A stretch of 24,260 bases of DNA, taken from JBHHZJ01 sp046758005 (GTDB lineage: Bacteria; Pseudomonadota; Alphaproteobacteria; Kiloniellales; J153). A program made the position numbers and the translations under genes. Shown here piece by piece: positions 12,093-19,880 of this stretch. Position 1 is the stretch's first letter. Every line of letters begins with the position of its first letter. The stretch is from the NCBI GenBank assembly GCA_046758005.1, contig JBHHZJ010000052.1:1-24260 (forward strand). The letters run 5' to 3'. The notes under the pieces are model-generated. The model made no database searches, had not been told where the DNA came from, and saw nothing but the letters and a program-made list of their open reading frames with translations.

Positions 12093-12114
12093 GCCGGCCG
12101 GGCCGGCCGTCGCG

Positions 12115-13338
12115 TTACGGCTTGAGCAGCAGCTTGTCGGTGGTCGCCTGGCCGCGCGGCCAGAGGATCTGCGCGTTCTCCGGAAGCTGGTCGGGCCGGT
12201 CGTACTGGATCACGAAGATCGGCACGTCGGGCCACTGCTGGAAGGCCCAGGCGGGTTGCTTTTTCTGCGGGAAGTAGATCGTGCCGCGCGTGCCTTCCCA
12301 CTTCAGCGCCCGCAGCGCCTCGGTGATCTTGCCGCGATCGGCGCTTCCGGCCGCCTTGATCGCCTCGGCGATCACCATGACGCCGTCGTAGCCCTCCATC
12401 GCGACCGAGTTGGCCGGCCGGCCGGTCGCCTTCTGGAACGCCTCGCTGAACTTGCGCGACAGCGGCGTGTCCGGCTTACCCGGAAGGCCCGCCGGATTGC
12501 CGATCACGTAGACGCCGTCCTTGCCCATGGTCTTCCAGAACTCGGGCTCGAGGACGTCGGCGCCGGCGGCGAACACCGCGGTCTCCTTGCTCGGCGCGAG
12601 GTCCAGGTCGTAGGACTGGCGCAGCATCTGCAGCAGGCCGGCGCCGGTGAATCCGGCGATCAGCAGGTCGGGCTTCGGGTCCGCCCGCTTGAGCTGAAGC
12701 AGTTGCGGGGTGAAGTCGGTGACCGTGCGCTCGGCGGTGAACGAGGTCACCTGCGCGCCCGTGCCCTCCAGGTTCTTCTTGAACACGTCGATGACGCCGA
12801 GGCCCCAGTCCGAGTTCTCGCCGATGATCGCGATGTGCTTGAAGCCGACGCTCTTCACCCAGTCGGCGGCGACCGAATAGACCAGCGAATTGGCCACGGT
12901 GATCCGGAACACCTCCGGGATCTGCGCCCCGGTCACGTTGTCGGACCAGCACTCCCCGGCGATGAAGGCGATGCCGTGCTTGTGCGCCACGGGCCCGACC
13001 GCGGCGCAGACCGCGCTGTGCGCGCTGCCGGTCACGGCCACCACGTTCTCCTTGCTCGCCAGGCGCTCGAAGGCGGCGACGCCCTTCTCGGGGACGCCGG
13101 AGGTGTCCTCGACGATCAGTTCCACGTTCTTGCCGAGCAGGCCGCCCGCGGCGTTGAGCTCCTCGACGGCCACCTTCATGCCGTCGCGCAGCGATTCGCC
13201 CGTCTGCACGCCGCCGGGCGGGGAGAGCGGGGCGATGCCGCCGATCTTGATTGTCTCTGCCGCGTGCGCCAGAGCCAGCGGCAGCACGAGCGCCATTGCG
13301 GCGGCCGGCAGCGACCACCTGTTGATGTGCCGGATCAT
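12115..13338 (-). CDS. branched-chain amino acid-type ABC transporter substrate-binding protein
   Basis: A 407-residue periplasmic binding protein of the LivJ/LivK (type 1) fold. The start at ATG 13338 is fixed by GGAGGAAG eight bases upstream; the longer frame to 13458 is not signal-like. The signal peptide runs to about residue 26 (AMALVLPLALAHA-AET). Family landmarks: IKIGGIAPLSPPGG near the mature N-terminus, GMKVAVEELNAAGGLLG, ELIVEDTSG, GSAHSAVCAAV, IAIIGENSDWGLG and MEGYDGVMVIAEAIKAAG. It captures a ligand for the divergently transcribed permease/ATPase operon at 13690-16977. The ligand is uncertain: this fold also binds urea, amides, aromatic acids and other small molecules. It has its own promoter candidate at 13459-13487. 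Confidence 0.88.
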   Translation of the reverse strand: MIRHINRWSLPAAAMALVLPLALAHAAETIKIGGIAPLSPPGGVQTGESLRDGMKVAVEELNAAGGLLGKNVELIVEDTSGVPEKGVAAFERLASKENVVAVTGSAHSAVCAAVGPVAHKHGIAFIAGECWSDNVTGAQIPEVFRITVANSLVYSVAADWVKSVGFKHIAIIGENSDWGLGVIDVFKKNLEGTGAQVTSFTAERTVTDFTPQLLQLKRADPKPDLLIAGFTGAGLLQMLRQSYDLDLAPSKETAVFAAGADVLEPEFWKTMGKDGVYVIGNPAGLPGKPDTPLSRKFSEAFQKATGRPANSVAMEGYDGVMVIAEAIKAAGSADRGKITEALRALKWEGTRGTIYFPQKKQPAWAFQQWPDVPIFVIQYDRPDQLPENAQILWPRGQATTDKLLLKP

Positions 13339-13458
13339 GTTTTCTTCCTCCCTGTTCCATCGCCACCGCGCCAGGGACATGCCGCCCGGACCTCCGGTTC
13401 GGCGTCGCGGCATCCCGCGCCGGTCATGTCCGGCTCGCCTGCGTGGTGGACGCCGCAA

Positions 13459-13487
13459 ATCCTAGGGCAGGGTCCCGGCGTTTGCAA
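13459..13487 (-). promoter_or_regulatory. candidate promoter of the binding-protein gene
   Basis: Minus strand TTGCAA (13487-13482), 17-base spacer, TAGGAT (13464-13459). It gives an mRNA leader of about 115 bases before the ATG at 13338. The -10 shares the TAGnnT form with candidates upstream of the cyclase and DppA-like genes. Confidence 0.45.
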
Positions 13488-13571
13488 GGCATCCCAGAGG
13501 TTTAGCGGGCCGGATTGAGAGCGCGCGCCGACATTTGGGGTTTTCACGGGCGCGCCGTGCGTGCACACTGG

Positions 13572-13615
13572 GGCGCCGCGCCGGCGGGCGGCCCGAACCC
13601 GGGGCGCGCGGCGCC
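13572..13615. repeat. 10-bp inverted repeat in the divergent Liv promoter region
   Basis: GGCGCCGCGC (13572-13581) and GCGCGGCGCC (13606-13615) are perfect reverse complements 24 bases apart, directly followed by the AT-rich CATAATCCAACCTGATATCATGACC that leads into the permease operon. It may be an operator or a leader hairpin. Chance pairing in GC-rich DNA is possible. Confidence 0.4.
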
Positions 13616-13689
13616 ATAATCCAACCTGATATCATGACCTTAGTGGACGATCTTCAACGGGGCCGTCAGGGGCCCGAGCAGCGCACGCC

Positions 13690-14592
13690 ATGAGTTTCTT
13701 GGCGTTGAGCGAGCAGGTCATCAACGGCCTGATCATTGGCATCTTCTACGCGCTCACCGCGCTCGGCCTGTCGCTGATCTTCGGCGTGCTCAAGATCGTC
13801 AATTTCGCCCACGGCGAGCTCTACATGCTCGGCGGCTTCGTCTACTACGTCTTCGCGTCGTTGCTCGGCCTGCCGCCCGTGGCGGCGGTGCTGGTGGCCT
13901 GCGCGGCGCTCCTGGTCGTCGGCATGGCGGTCGAGCGGCTGCTCATCGACCCGATCCACGAGGGCAAGGTCGAGCGCGCCGACGAGTACGCCATCATGAT
14001 CACCTTCGGCCTGGCCATCCTCCTGCAGAACCTCATGCTCGGCATCTTCGGCCCGTGGACCAAGCGCCCCGAGGCGATCCTGCGCGGGCGCATCGAGATC
14101 GGCGAGCTGATCGTCAGCGGCGACCGCCTGACCGCCGCCGCGGTCGGGATCGGGCTCATCGCGCTCGTCCTCTACGTGTTGCGATACACCTGGGCGGGCA
14201 AGGCGATCCGGGCGGTGGCGCAGGATCGCGAGACCGCCGCCGTGGTCGGCGTCGACGCCAAGCTGACGGGCATGTTCGCCTTCGGCCTGGGCGGCGCGTT
14301 GGCCGGCGCCGCGGGCGCGCTGATCGGGCCGGTGTTCCTGGTCTATCCGACCATGGGCGTCATTCCCGTGATCAAGGCATACGTGATCGTCGTGCTCGGC
14401 GGCCTGGGCTCGGTGCCGGGCGCGATCCTGGGCGCGCTCATCCTCGGCCAGGTCGAGAACCTGGCCACCGTGCTGATCCCGGACACGACCCGGGCGCTCG
14501 CCTACAAGGACGCCTACGGCCTGGTGCTGCTCGTGCTCGTGCTGGTCTTTCGTCCCCACGGGCTGTTCGGCGAGAAGTCGCGCCGGGCATGA
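13690..14592 (+). CDS. livH: Liv-type ABC transporter permease (LivH-like)
   Basis: A 300-residue inner-membrane permease with about eight hydrophobic helices. It shows the LivH pattern: an N-terminal QVINGLIIGIFYALTALGLSLIFGVLKIVNFAHGE-type stretch (LIFG, NFAHGELYMLG), ITFGLAILLQNL, the cytoplasmic EAA-like loop GKAIRAVAQDRETAAVVGVD, GALAGAAGALIGP, and KAYVIVVLGGLGSVPGAILGALILG. It forms the membrane channel with the LivM-like protein. The stop overlaps the next start as ATGA (14589-14592). The ribosome-binding site is poor. It is the first gene of livHMGF; the binding-protein gene is divergent rather than in the operon. Confidence 0.9.
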   Translation: MSFLALSEQVINGLIIGIFYALTALGLSLIFGVLKIVNFAHGELYMLGGFVYYVFASLLGLPPVAAVLVACAALLVVGMAVERLLIDPIHEGKVERADEYAIMITFGLAILLQNLMLGIFGPWTKRPEAILRGRIEIGELIVSGDRLTAAAVGIGLIALVLYVLRYTWAGKAIRAVAQDRETAAVVGVDAKLTGMFAFGLGGALAGAAGALIGPVFLVYPTMGVIPVIKAYVIVVLGGLGSVPGAILGALILGQVENLATVLIPDTTRALAYKDAYGLVLLVLVLVFRPHGLFGEKSRRA

Positions 14593-15530
14593 GCGGCGCG
14601 GGCGGACCCCGGCGGCTGGTCCCGGGCGCGGCCGTGCTGGCGGCGTTTCTCGCCGTGCCCCTGCTCGGGTTCGACGACTACTGGATCTACATCCTGACCA
14701 TCGGGTTCTACTACGCGATCCTGGCCTCGAGCTGGAGCCTGCTGGTCGGCTACGTGGGGCGGATCAGCTTCGCCCACGCCGCAATGAGCGGGCTGGGCGC
14801 CTACGCTTCGGTGCTGGCCAGCACGGGGATCGGCCTGCCGCTCGTCGTGGCCATCCCCTTCGCCGGGCTGGTCACCGGGTTGACCGGGTTGGCCATCGGC
14901 CGCCTGTGCCTGCGCCTGCACGGCGCGTACCTCGGCCTGACCACGATCGCCTTCTCCGAGATCGTGCGGATCACGATCACCGCCGAGCACGAGATCACGC
15001 GCGGCAGCCTCGGCCTGGCCGCGCCGGCCCTGTTCGAGACCACCGAAAGGGCGCCCTACTACTACGCCTTTTTCGCGCTCCTGCTCGTTTGTCTGATCGT
15101 CATGTGGCTGGTCCTGCGCTCGCGCATCGGGTTGTTCTTCGCCGCCATCCGGGAGGACGAGGACGCCGCCGCCAGCCTCGGCGTCAAGGTGGTGCGCTGG
15201 AAGATCTTCGCGTTCACCTTCAGCAGCGTGATCGCCGGGATCGCCGGCGGGTTCTACGCCCACTTCGTCCAGTTGGTCGCGCCCTCGATGATGTCGATCC
15301 AGGAGATGGGCTTCATCCTGTCGATGGCGGTGATCGGCGGCTTCCACAACATCTTCACGGCGGCGCTCGGCGGGATTTTCCTGGAGGTCCTGCTCGAGGC
15401 CCTGCGCGAGATCGGCGAGTGGCGCATGACGCTGTTCGGCGTCGTCGTGATCCTGGTCCTGCGCTTCGCGCCCAACGGCCTGTTCGGGGAGCTCGCCCGG
15501 CGCCTTTCCGCCGCGCGGGGGCGGCCGTGA
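14589..15530 (+). CDS. livM: Liv-type ABC transporter permease (LivM-like)
   Basis: A 313-residue inner-membrane permease with about nine hydrophobic helices. Landmarks of LivM are ILASSWSLLVGYVGRISFAHAAMSGLGAY, LRLHGAYLGLTTIAFSEIVRI, the EAA-like loop GLFFAAIREDEDAAASLGVKVVRWKIFAF, SSVIAGIAGGFYAHFVQLVAPS and a C-terminal LVLRFAPNGLFGEL. It pairs with the LivH-like protein to form the translocation path. Translation is coupled on both sides: ATGA with livH (14589-14592) and GTGA with livG (15527-15530). Start at ATG 14589 follows from this overlap. Confidence 0.9.
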   Translation: MSGAGGPRRLVPGAAVLAAFLAVPLLGFDDYWIYILTIGFYYAILASSWSLLVGYVGRISFAHAAMSGLGAYASVLASTGIGLPLVVAIPFAGLVTGLTGLAIGRLCLRLHGAYLGLTTIAFSEIVRITITAEHEITRGSLGLAAPALFETTERAPYYYAFFALLLVCLIVMWLVLRSRIGLFFAAIREDEDAAASLGVKVVRWKIFAFTFSSVIAGIAGGFYAHFVQLVAPSMMSIQEMGFILSMAVIGGFHNIFTAALGGIFLEVLLEALREIGEWRMTLFGVVVILVLRFAPNGLFGELARRLSAARGRP

Positions 15531-16264
15531 CGGCGCAGCTCGTCGCCGAGGGCCTGGTCAAGCGCTTCGGCGGCGTGACCGCGCTCGACCACGTCTCCCT
15601 CGAGCTCGAGGCGGGCGAGCTGGTCGGCCTGATCGGGCCGAACGGCTCGGGCAAGACCACTTTTCTCAATGTGCTGAGCGGCTTCTATGCGCCGGACGCG
15701 GGGACGGCCGCGTTCCAAGGCCGCCCCATCGACGGGCGCGAGCCGTCCGCCTTGGCCGCCGAGGGGATCGCCCGCACCTTTCAGGTCACCAAAATCTTCC
15801 GGCGCATCAGCGTCCTCGAGAACCTCCTGGTGCCGGGCCTGGTCGACTGGTCCGAGGGGCGCCGGACGGCCAGCGACAAGGCCCGGGGCATCCTCGACCG
15901 CCTGGAGCTTGACCATCTGGCCGAGCAGCGGGCGGGGAACCTGTCCGGCGGCCAGGCGAAACTGCTGGAATTCGGCCGGGTCATGATGCTGGACCCCAAG
16001 CTTATGCTGCTCGACGAGCCGTTCGGCGGCGTGCACCCAACGCTCAAGCGCCTCATGCACGACACGATCCGCGACTGGAACGCCCAGGGCACCAGCATCA
16101 TCCTGATCAGCCACGACATGGGGTCGATCTTCGACCTGTGCGGCCGGATCGTCGCGCTGCAGAACGGCCGCGTCATCGGGGCCGGCCCGCCCGAGGCGAT
16201 CCGTAACGACCCGGCGGTGCTGCGGGCCTATCTGGGGACCAAGACCTCGGAGGCGGCGTCGTGA
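15527..16264 (+). CDS. livG: Liv-type ABC transporter ATPase (LivG-like)
   Basis: A 245-residue ABC ATPase starting at GTG 15527 inside the GTGA overlap with livM. Walker A is GPNGSGKT (residues 37-44), the Q-loop lies in ARTFQVTKIF (Q86), the signature is LSGGQ (139-143), Walker B is LMLLDEP (159-165) and the switch His is H196 in LISHD. All catalytic elements are present. The stretch after Walker B reads FGGVHPTLKR, where LivG proteins usually have a GVNP- or GLNP-like D-loop; His in place of Asn is a small departure. Cytoplasmic, powering uptake through LivHM together with the LivF-like ATPase. The stop overlaps the next start as GTGA (16261-16264). Confidence 0.9.
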   Translation: MTAQLVAEGLVKRFGGVTALDHVSLELEAGELVGLIGPNGSGKTTFLNVLSGFYAPDAGTAAFQGRPIDGREPSALAAEGIARTFQVTKIFRRISVLENLLVPGLVDWSEGRRTASDKARGILDRLELDHLAEQRAGNLSGGQAKLLEFGRVMMLDPKLMLLDEPFGGVHPTLKRLMHDTIRDWNAQGTSIILISHDMGSIFDLCGRIVALQNGRVIGAGPPEAIRNDPAVLRAYLGTKTSEAAS

Positions 16265-16977
16265 CGCTGCGGGCCGAAAACCTCTACGCCGGCTACGCCG
16301 CCGACATCGACATCCTGCGCGGGCTGACGGTCGAGGCGCGTCCGGGCCAGCTCACCACGGTGATCGGCGCCAACGGGGTGGGCAAGTCCACCCTGCTCAA
16401 GTGTATCGTCGGGCAGCTTCGCCCGCACCGCGGCGCGATCACCTACGAGGGACGGGACATCGCCGGCATCCGCAGCAACCAGCTCGTGCGCATGGGCATC
16501 GCCTACATCGCCCAGCGGCGCAACGTGTTTCCCCACCTGACGGTGCGCGAGAATCTGGAAATGGGCGCCTGGATCTTCCGCCGCGACCGCCGCCGCGTCG
16601 CCGCGGCGGTCGAGCGCGCCTTCGAGGCGGCGCCGATCCTGCACGAGTTCAGGAACCGGCGCGCCGGCGACCTGAGCGGCGGCCAGCAGCGCCTTCTCGA
16701 AGTCCAGCGGGCCCTGCTCACCGACCCCAGGCTGCTGCTGGTCGACGAGCCGACGGTCGGGCTCGACCCGAAGATGAGCGCGGTCATCTACGACCACCTG
16801 CGCCGCCTGTGCACCGACGATGGCCGGACCATCCTGATGGTCGATCAGAACGTCATCGCCGGGACGAGCGTGGCCGACTACATCTACGTGCTGGAGTTGG
16901 GCGGCAACAAGATCGAGGGCACCAAGGCCGCGTTCGAGGCCCGGTACCGCGATTCGATCGCCCAGTGGCTGTTTTGA
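16261..16977 (+). CDS. livF: Liv-type ABC transporter ATPase (LivF-like)
   Basis: A 238-residue ABC ATPase from GTG 16261, coupled to livG. Walker A is GANGVGKS (36-43), Q-loop in AYIAQRRNVFPHLTV, signature LSGGQ (138-142), Walker B LLLVDEP (158-164) and D-loop GLDP. The switch position reads MVDQN, where LivF proteins usually have VEQN; Gln instead of His is normal in this subfamily. The C-terminus (ELGGNKIEGTKAAFEARYRDSIAQWLF) ends without extra domains. It is the last gene of livHMGF; a DMT transporter follows 72 bp later and could be on the same transcript. Confidence 0.9.
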   Translation: MTLRAENLYAGYAADIDILRGLTVEARPGQLTTVIGANGVGKSTLLKCIVGQLRPHRGAITYEGRDIAGIRSNQLVRMGIAYIAQRRNVFPHLTVRENLEMGAWIFRRDRRRVAAAVERAFEAAPILHEFRNRRAGDLSGGQQRLLEVQRALLTDPRLLLVDEPTVGLDPKMSAVIYDHLRRLCTDDGRTILMVDQNVIAGTSVADYIYVLELGGNKIEGTKAAFEARYRDSIAQWLF

Positions 16978-17049
16978 CCGCCCGTTGGCCGGCCGGGCCG
17001 GTCCGCGCGCCCGCCTCGAGGCACACGCCGCCGCGTATCGGGATTTCCG

Positions 17050-18042
17050 ATGCGCTTTGAGCCGTCGCCTTACCTGCTGCTCGGGGTCGCTTGCCTATTT
17101 TGGGCCGGCAATTTCGTCATCGGCCGGGCCGTTTCCGACGACATCCCGCCGATCGCGCTCAACTTCTGGCGCTGGTGCATCGCGCTGGCCATCCTGTTTC
17201 CATTCACCGCCGCCGGCCTGTGGCAATACCGCGCGGCCATCGTGCAGAACTGGCGGATCCTCCTGCTGCTCGCGGTCACGGGCGTGGGCGCGTTCCACAG
17301 CTTCATCTACCTCGCGCTCGCCTCGACCACGGCAATCAACGCGGCCTTGTTCATGGCCGCGGTGCCGATGGTCATCCCCCCGATCGCGTTCGGCTTGGAC
17401 CGGGAGGTCCTGAGGCGGCGACAGGTTCTCGGCATCGCGTTGTCGCTCCTTGGCGTCCTCACCATCATCACGCGGGCGGACCCCGGGGTGCTGGCGGGGC
17501 TGAGATTCAACGCGGGTGACCTTTGGATGCTCGGCGCGGTGCCGCTGTGGTCGCTTTACTCCGTCCTGCTGAAACGCCGGCCAACGGTCTTGCCGCCCGT
17601 GATCCTGCTTGTCTCCTTGATGTGCGTCGGCGTCGCCTTGCTGCTTCCCGTTTATCTCTGGGAATTCGCCGCCCTCGGGGGCTTCGCGGTCAACGCGGCG
17701 AGCCTGCTGAGCATCGGGTACCTGGCGCTCTTCGCATCGCTGATCGCCTATATCTTCTGGAACCGGGGCGTCGCACAGATAGGGGCGAGCAAGGCCGGAC
17801 CGTTCATGCATCTGATCCCGGTCTTAGCCACCGCCATGGCGATCGGTTTTCTTGGCGAGGCATTCCGGCCGTACCACCTCATGGGTGTCGGGCTGATCGC
17901 CGCCGGGATCGTCCTGACGAACCGGGCGCCGCGCCCGGCGCGCGGGGCGGCGCGGGCGGACGGCCGCGGGCACGAGGTCAAGCCCGCGCCGCGGCAAGCG
18001 GCCGGGTCAGGGGCGGAGCGCCCCGCCAAAATTGGCGATTAG
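17050..18042 (+). CDS. DMT-superfamily EamA-type transporter
   Basis: A 330-residue inner-membrane protein with about ten hydrophobic helices in two EamA repeats. Repeat 1 starts LLLGVACLFWAGNFVIGRAVS and contains FWRWCIALAILFPF and the family's ALASTTAINAALFMAAVPMVIPP. Repeat 2 starts GDLWMLGAVPLWSLYSVLLKR and ends LGEAFRPYHLMGVGLIAAGIVLTNR. Such proteins export or exchange metabolites (amino acids, nucleotide breakdown products); the substrate is unknown. The C-terminal ~40 residues after VLTNR are a hydrophilic Arg/Ala/Gly-rich tail in the cytoplasm, longer than usual. It lies 72 bp after livF on the same strand and converges with the bactofilin genes. Confidence 0.85.
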   Translation: MRFEPSPYLLLGVACLFWAGNFVIGRAVSDDIPPIALNFWRWCIALAILFPFTAAGLWQYRAAIVQNWRILLLLAVTGVGAFHSFIYLALASTTAINAALFMAAVPMVIPPIAFGLDREVLRRRQVLGIALSLLGVLTIITRADPGVLAGLRFNAGDLWMLGAVPLWSLYSVLLKRRPTVLPPVILLVSLMCVGVALLLPVYLWEFAALGGFAVNAASLLSIGYLALFASLIAYIFWNRGVAQIGASKAGPFMHLIPVLATAMAIGFLGEAFRPYHLMGVGLIAAGIVLTNRAPRPARGAARADGRGHEVKPAPRQAAGSGAERPAKIGD

Positions 18043-18043
18043 G

Positions 18044-18098
18044 CCGGCCTTTTGACCGGTCGCTCAGTGACGGATCACACCATGCCGCCAAAGGCCGG
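18044..18098. terminator. inverted repeat between convergent genes, possible bidirectional terminator
   Basis: CCGGCCTTT (18044-18052) and AAAGGCCGG (18090-18098) are perfect reverse complements, placed between the stop of the DMT transporter (18042) and the end of the bactofilin gene (18104). The first arm is followed by TTTT and the second is preceded by AAA, so transcripts from either side meet a GC arm plus short T run. The 37-base loop is long for a classical terminator. Confidence 0.4.
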
Positions 18099-18103
18099 GC
18101 GCG

Positions 18104-18613
18104 TCACGACGCGCCGGCGGCCTTCTTCTCCGCTTCGGCGGTCTCGGTCTTGGGCGGCTTGAGCGAAGACACGCCGGCCGGCTCCGCCGTCTTCTTGGCC
18201 TCGAGGCGGCGGCAGTTGCCCTCCAGGTACGCGCCGGCCTCGACCGCCAGCGTCTGGTGCATGATGTCGCCGATCACCTTGCCGGACTTCGCCACCGTCA
18301 CCGCCGGCGCCTCGATCTGGCCCCGGATGGTGCCGGAGATGTGCACCGTATCCGCGACGACGGAGCCCTGGACGTGTGCGCCTTCGCCGATCGACACGGA
18401 CTGGCTCTTGATGTCGCCCTCCACGTTGCCGTTGACCTGCAGGTCGCCCGAGCAGTGCAGGTCGCCGACCACCCGCAGGTCGGCGCTGATGATCGAGGGC
18501 TCCCCGGTCGTCCGCCCGGGCGCGGGCGTAGGCGTGGGCGTGGGCGTGGGCGCGCCTTGCCTCGTTTGCGCGTGCGCCTGCGGGTCCGCTGACTTGGTGC
18601 TTTGTGAAAACAT
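18104..18613 (-). CDS. bactofilin with Pro-Thr-rich N-terminal linker
   Basis: A 169-residue bactofilin. The start at ATG 18613 (MFSQ) is chosen because GGAGG lies five bases upstream; an in-frame ATG at 18625 overlaps that ribosome-binding site. The N-terminal ~35 residues are a disordered linker with a PTPTPTPTPAPG tract. The bactofilin beta-helix core follows (SIISADLRVVGDLHCSGDLQ, NGNVEGDIKS, GAHVQGSVVADTVHISGTIRGQIEA, KVIGDIMHQTLAVEAGAYLEG) with the regular GxI/VxGxI spacing. A Lys/Ala/Glu-rich tail ends the protein. Bactofilins polymerise into nucleotide-free cytoskeletal filaments that organise cell-wall, stalk or polysaccharide machinery. It is 31 bp downstream of a second bactofilin gene and is probably co-transcribed with it. 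Confidence 0.88.
   Translation of the reverse strand: MFSQSTKSADPQAHAQTRQGAPTPTPTPTPAPGRTTGEPSIISADLRVVGDLHCSGDLQVNGNVEGDIKSQSVSIGEGAHVQGSVVADTVHISGTIRGQIEAPAVTVAKSGKVIGDIMHQTLAVEAGAYLEGNCRRLEAKKTAEPAGVSSLKPPKTETAEAEKKAAGAS
18524..18553. repeat. hexanucleotide tandem repeat inside the bactofilin gene
   Basis: Five 6-base units of GGGCGT form (GGGCGT, AGGCGT, GGGCGT, GGGCGT, GGGCGC) encode the Pro-Thr linker on the minus strand. Because units are in multiples of three, gain or loss by slippage would only change linker length. Confidence 0.7.
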
Positions 18614-18644
18614 TAGGTCCTCCATTCGCGTGCAGTGTCGATCC

Positions 18645-19058
18645 TCAGGCGGAGTCCAGCTTGCGGTCGATGTGCGGCCGCCAAGGGCGGCGCCCGTCGA
18701 GGAACGCGCCCGGCTCGATCGTCAGCGTGTTGTGGAAGATGTTGCCGATGACCCGGGCATCCTTGCCGACCGTGACGTTGTTGGCGCGCACCGAGCCGAT
18801 CACCGTGCCGCGTATTTCGGCGGAATCGGCGAGGATCGTGCCCTCGACCCAACCGCTCTCGCGCACGGCGACGGTACGGCTGTTGATCGTGCCTTCGATC
18901 CGTCCCCCCACCTCGACATGGCCGTCGGTCACCAGTTCGCCGGTGACCGCGAGATCGGCATGGATGATCGTGTGGCTGCCGCCGGACGGCTCCGGCCAAG
19001 CCCCAACATCGGCCCGCGCCCTGCGCTGGTCACGGGCCACGCCAATGTTCAAGAACAT
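18645..19058 (-). CDS. bactofilin (137 aa)
   Basis: A 137-residue bactofilin, the first of the tandem pair. After a ~27-residue N-terminal tail the beta-helix repeats are clear: HTIIHADLAVTGELVTDGHVEVGG, RIEGTINSRTVAVRESGWVEG, TILADSAEIRGTVIGSVRAN, and VIGNIFHNTLTIEPGAFLDGR. The last motif parallels MHQTLAVEAGAYLEG of its neighbour, so the two probably arose by duplication and may co-polymerise. The C-terminal tail is only about 13 residues (PWRPHIDRKLDSA). GAGGG lies right before the ATG at 19058, with spacing shorter than usual. No M23 peptidase gene, a common bactofilin neighbour, is present. Confidence 0.87.
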   Translation of the reverse strand: MFLNIGVARDQRRARADVGAWPEPSGGSHTIIHADLAVTGELVTDGHVEVGGRIEGTINSRTVAVRESGWVEGTILADSAEIRGTVIGSVRANNVTVGKDARVIGNIFHNTLTIEPGAFLDGRRPWRPHIDRKLDSA

Positions 19059-19364
19059 CCCTCAAGGCCTCGAATAAATCGCATCCCCCGCGCTGCGTCC
19101 TCGGCCTCACCCCCAACGATAGCAGAGCCAAGCCCGAGCGCTCTGTGACATTTCTGTGCCCGGCGGGCTAAGAAATGCACGCCTGCAGCCTACACCAGCC
19201 TCTCGGCCTCCGCTAGATCCGCGTTGTTGACGAGCGCCCGGCGCGGCGGACTGCCTTTTATTTGCCACAACTTGGATAAGGGAAATTTCAGCAGGATGGG
19301 CGCTAGCTGTAAGCAGGCCAACGCCGGCCAATATTCGCCGGCGACAAAAACAAGGGAATGTGCG
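19059..19364. other. intergenic region between bactofilin and a small unknown gene
   Basis: About 306 bases separating a minus-strand and a plus-strand gene, so it should hold two divergent promoters. I could not place a convincing -35/-10 pair in either direction. The stretch 19253-19290 is AT-richer (CTTTTATTTGCC...GGGAAATTTCAG). The plus-strand frame is open from 19224, but I do not think the upstream part is translated. Confidence 0.4.
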
Positions 19365-19640
19365 ATGGGCATCTTTGCCAACCGGGTGCGCAGGTGGCGC
19401 GCGGCTCGGGAGCGGGAACAGGTCGATTGGAACCGGCTCAAGGCCGGCGCGACCTTCGCGCGCATGAGCGCGCAGCACGTGGTCGAGACGGCCCGGATCC
19501 TGAGCATCGAGGACCACGAAAGCGGAATTCCCCATGTCCGCTACAACTGCCGGCTCCACCGGGCCAGCACGATCTTCGACGACGGCCCGCGGACGCTGGC
19601 GCTGCCCACGTTCCTCGAGCGGTTCGAATCGCGGGCCTGA
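19365..19640 (+). CDS. protein of unknown function (91 aa)
   Basis: 91 residues from ATG 19365 (MGIFANRVRRW), with AAGGGA about nine bases upstream. The frame is open back to 19224, but the short form starts like a genuine protein. The sequence divides into a basic N-terminal helix (FANRVRRWRAARERE), WNRLKAGATFARMSAQHVVETARIL, and a more polar C-terminal part with HVRYNCRLHRASTIFDDGPRTLALPTFLERF, which looks like a few beta strands. One cysteine, no membrane segment, no signal peptide. I believe similar short hypothetical proteins occur in Rhodospirillales-like bacteria but cannot name a family. It stands alone, followed by a GC hairpin. Confidence 0.68.
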   Translation: MGIFANRVRRWRAAREREQVDWNRLKAGATFARMSAQHVVETARILSIEDHESGIPHVRYNCRLHRASTIFDDGPRTLALPTFLERFESRA

Positions 19641-19668
19641 GACCGGGCCGCAATTGATTCCCGATTGA

Positions 19669-19696
19669 GGCCCCGCCCTTCGACAGGCGCGGGGCC
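19669..19696 (+). terminator. hairpin after the 91-aa gene
   Basis: GGCCCCGC (19669-19676) and GCGGGGCC (19689-19696) are perfect reverse complements with a 12-base loop, 28 bases after the stop at 19640. There is no T tract. Confidence 0.4.
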
Positions 19697-19798
19697 GGCC
19701 GCAATCTCCGCTTGCCGAAGCATGCAGGCGCCCACGCGCGCCAAGCCGGCGAGGTTCTCCGTCGCGACGAGCCTCGGGCCGCGAGCGGGATCGGTTTC

Positions 19799-19828
19799 TT
19801 GAAGGCGACTCGGCTCCGCGCCTAGCAT
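19799..19828 (+). promoter_or_regulatory. candidate promoter of the cyclase/AAA/TPR gene
   Basis: TTGAAG (19799-19804), 18-base spacer, TAGCAT (19823-19828). Transcription would begin near 19835, right at a GGGGAC-TTGG-GTCCCC hairpin (19836-19851) that would be the 5' end of the mRNA, 30 bases before the start codon. Confidence 0.4.
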
Positions 19829-19880
19829 GGCGGCCGGGGACTTGGGTCCCCTGGCTGCGTGAGCGATGCGGGGACGGGGC

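Noticed and set aside
12093..12112. GCCGGCCGGGCCGGCC self-complementary run
   Set aside because: Short alternating GGCC/CCGG strings occur by chance in this GC-rich DNA, and the adjacent 12-bp hairpin already explains the gene end.
16978..17049. GGCCGGCCGGGCCGG run between livF and the DMT transporter as a terminator
   Set aside because: No T tract and several alternative pairings; not distinguishable from GC composition.
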